A stretch of 59,065 bases of DNA from an uncultured Angelakisella sp. (GTDB lineage Bacteria; Bacillota; Clostridia; Oscillospirales; Ruminococcaceae). The notes beneath the pieces are model-generated. The model had not been told where the DNA came from and searched no databases. It saw nothing but the letters and a program-made list of their open reading frames with translations. Where the stretch lies: NCBI GenBank assembly GCA_910585525.1, contig CAJUFR010000011.1:1-59065 (forward strand). The letters run 5' to 3'. This document shows, in pieces, positions 58,205 to 59,065 of the stretch. The translations under genes and the position numbers were made by a program. The stretch's first letter is position 1. Every line of letters begins with the position of its first letter.

Positions 58205-59065
58205 ATGAAGCTGCGATTTTACGGCGCCGACAAGGAAGTCACCGGCTCCTGCCACCTGCTGGAGGTCCGGGGGAAGAAGATACTCATCGACTGCGGCCTG
58301 CAGCAGGGCGGCGACGAGTTGGACGACAACGCCCTGCCCTTCGCCGCCGGGGAGGTCGACTGCGTGCTGGTGACCCACGCCCACATCGACCACAGCGGCC
58401 GCATCCCGCTGCTGGTGAAGAACGGCTACAAGGGTCCCGTCATCGCCACCCGCCTCACCTGCGACCTGTTGCGGATCATGCTGATGGATTCCGCCCGCAT
58501 CCAGGAGATGGACGCCCAGTGGAAGACCCAGAAGCTGTCCCGGGCCGGGGCGGACCCGGTGGAACCCCTTTACACGGTAGAGGACACCCAGGCGGCGCTG
58601 GAACTGCTGCGCCCCTGCGAATACCGCCAGGAGGTCCCCCTCTTTGACGGGGTCCAGGCCACCTTCATCGACGCCGGGCACCTGCTGGGCTCGGCCAGCA
58701 TCCTGGTCACCGCCCGGGAGTCGGGGCTGACCCGGACCATCGCCTTTTCCGGCGACATCGGCAACACCGACCAGCCCATCATCCGGGACCCGGACTACAT
58801 CACCCAGGCGGACTACGTGGTGATGGAGTCCACCTACGGCAACCGCCTCCACGAAGCCGGCGGCTACACGGTGGAGGAACTGGCCCAGATATTCGACAAG
58901 ACCCTCTCCCGGGGGGGCAACGTGGTCATCCCCTCCTTCGCCGTGGGGCGCACCCAGGAACTCCTGTACTACATCCGGGAGATGAAGGGCCAGCGGATGG
59001 TCCGCTCCATGCCGGACTTCCCGGTCTACGTGGACTCCCCCCTGGCCCTGGAGGCCACCGAGATC
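58205..59065 (+). CDS. MBL-fold beta-CASP ribonuclease, N-terminal part (3' end outside window)
   Basis: 287 residues are visible, the gene running off the right edge. ATG 58205, RBS AGGGTG. Metallo-beta-lactamase zinc motif VTHAHIDHSGRIPLL (HxHxDH, here HAHIDH) near residues 58-63, motif 3 His in DAGHLLGSASI, motif 4 Asp in FSGDIGN, then the beta-CASP start (VMESTYGNR, GGNVVIPSFAVGRTQELLYY). These are the YSH1/CPSF73-like RNA exonucleases of bacteria (often called MBL-fold RNA-metabolising hydrolases). Substrate not known. Confidence 0.93.
   Translation, partial: MKLRFYGADKEVTGSCHLLEVRGKKILIDCGLQQGGDELDDNALPFAAGEVDCVLVTHAHIDHSGRIPLLVKNGYKGPVIATRLTCDLLRIMLMDSARIQEMDAQWKTQKLSRAGADPVEPLYTVEDTQAALELLRPCEYRQEVPLFDGVQATFIDAGHLLGSASILVTARESGLTRTIAFSGDIGNTDQPIIRDPDYITQADYVVMESTYGNRLHEAGGYTVEELAQIFDKTLSRGGNVVIPSFAVGRTQELLYYIREMKGQRMVRSMPDFPVYVDSPLALEATEI

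Overview
The window is a GC-rich (well above 60% by eye) stretch of a Gram-positive, spore-former-type anaerobe of the class Clostridia, most likely an Oscillospiraceae/Ruminococcaceae relative. The evidence is gene content and order: fliY-cheY-fliOPQR-flhB-flhA as in Bacillus and Clostridium, CheC and CheD, a YlqG/YlqH-like pair, the HrcA/CIRCE-controlled hrcA-grpE-dnaK-dnaJ operon, phoH-ybeY-era-(yqzL)-recO, MutS2, DUF1292 and DUF1667 proteins, an ECF transporter S component, and strong AGGAGG ribosome-binding sites with ATG, GTG and TTG starts. The species is not identifiable from sequence alone. Both edges cut genes: fliY at the left, a beta-CASP metallo-beta-lactamase at the right.

Layout. 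1-10045 (+): late flagellar operon with switch protein, CheY, the complete export gate (FliO, P, Q, R, FlhB, FlhA), sigma-28, two FlgF/FlgG-type rod/hook proteins, CheC and CheD. flhF and flhG are not in their usual place. 10269-14911 (-): cheA-cheW, then cheR-cheB. 15173-21605 (+): a second motility-associated unit with a YlqG-like protein, a FlhB C-terminal-domain paralogue, a PilZ protein, a long FtsA-like ATPase, a membrane-anchored unknown and a FliD-like protein. 21656-23529 (-): a collagen-like protein and three very small genes. 23758-31412 (+): housekeeping block phoH, ybeY, era, yqzL-like, recO, mutS2, HAD phosphatase. 31400-35188 (-): SPFH protein, uracil permease, lipoprotein cyclophilin. 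35412-38179: DUF1292, a putative structured RNA, a divergent hxlR/radical-SAM pair and a membrane-anchored HTH protein. 38366-41418 (-): three-gene flavoprotein operon. 41723-46543 (+): BaiN-type flavoprotein, YegP-like protein, ECF S component with a long structured leader, an unknown and a ParB/Noc-like protein. 46716-48283 (-): two membrane proteins. 48429-53283 (+): heat-shock operon. 53347-59065: TrmO, Rrf2 regulator, a large M23/LysM/G5 membrane-anchored protein (-), a uridine-kinase-like protein and the cut-off MBL protein.

The strongest non-coding signal is upstream of the uracil permease. A near-consensus promoter, a 38-codon leader ORF with a good ribosome-binding site, a pause-type hairpin, U-rich tracts and a long terminator whose loop contains the leader stop codon reproduce the plan of the enterobacterial pyrBI UTP-sensing attenuator. 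Second is the 5' leader of the ECF S component, which has a possible H-type pseudoknot and a hairpin loop exactly complementary to the Shine-Dalgarno sequence but matches no riboswitch I recognise. Third are two families of dispersed intergenic repeats whose stems differ between copies but keep pairing: one with four copies (10046, 26775, 35756, 54586) and one with two (about 520 and 22735). No tRNA, rRNA, IS element, prophage or CRISPR array was seen.
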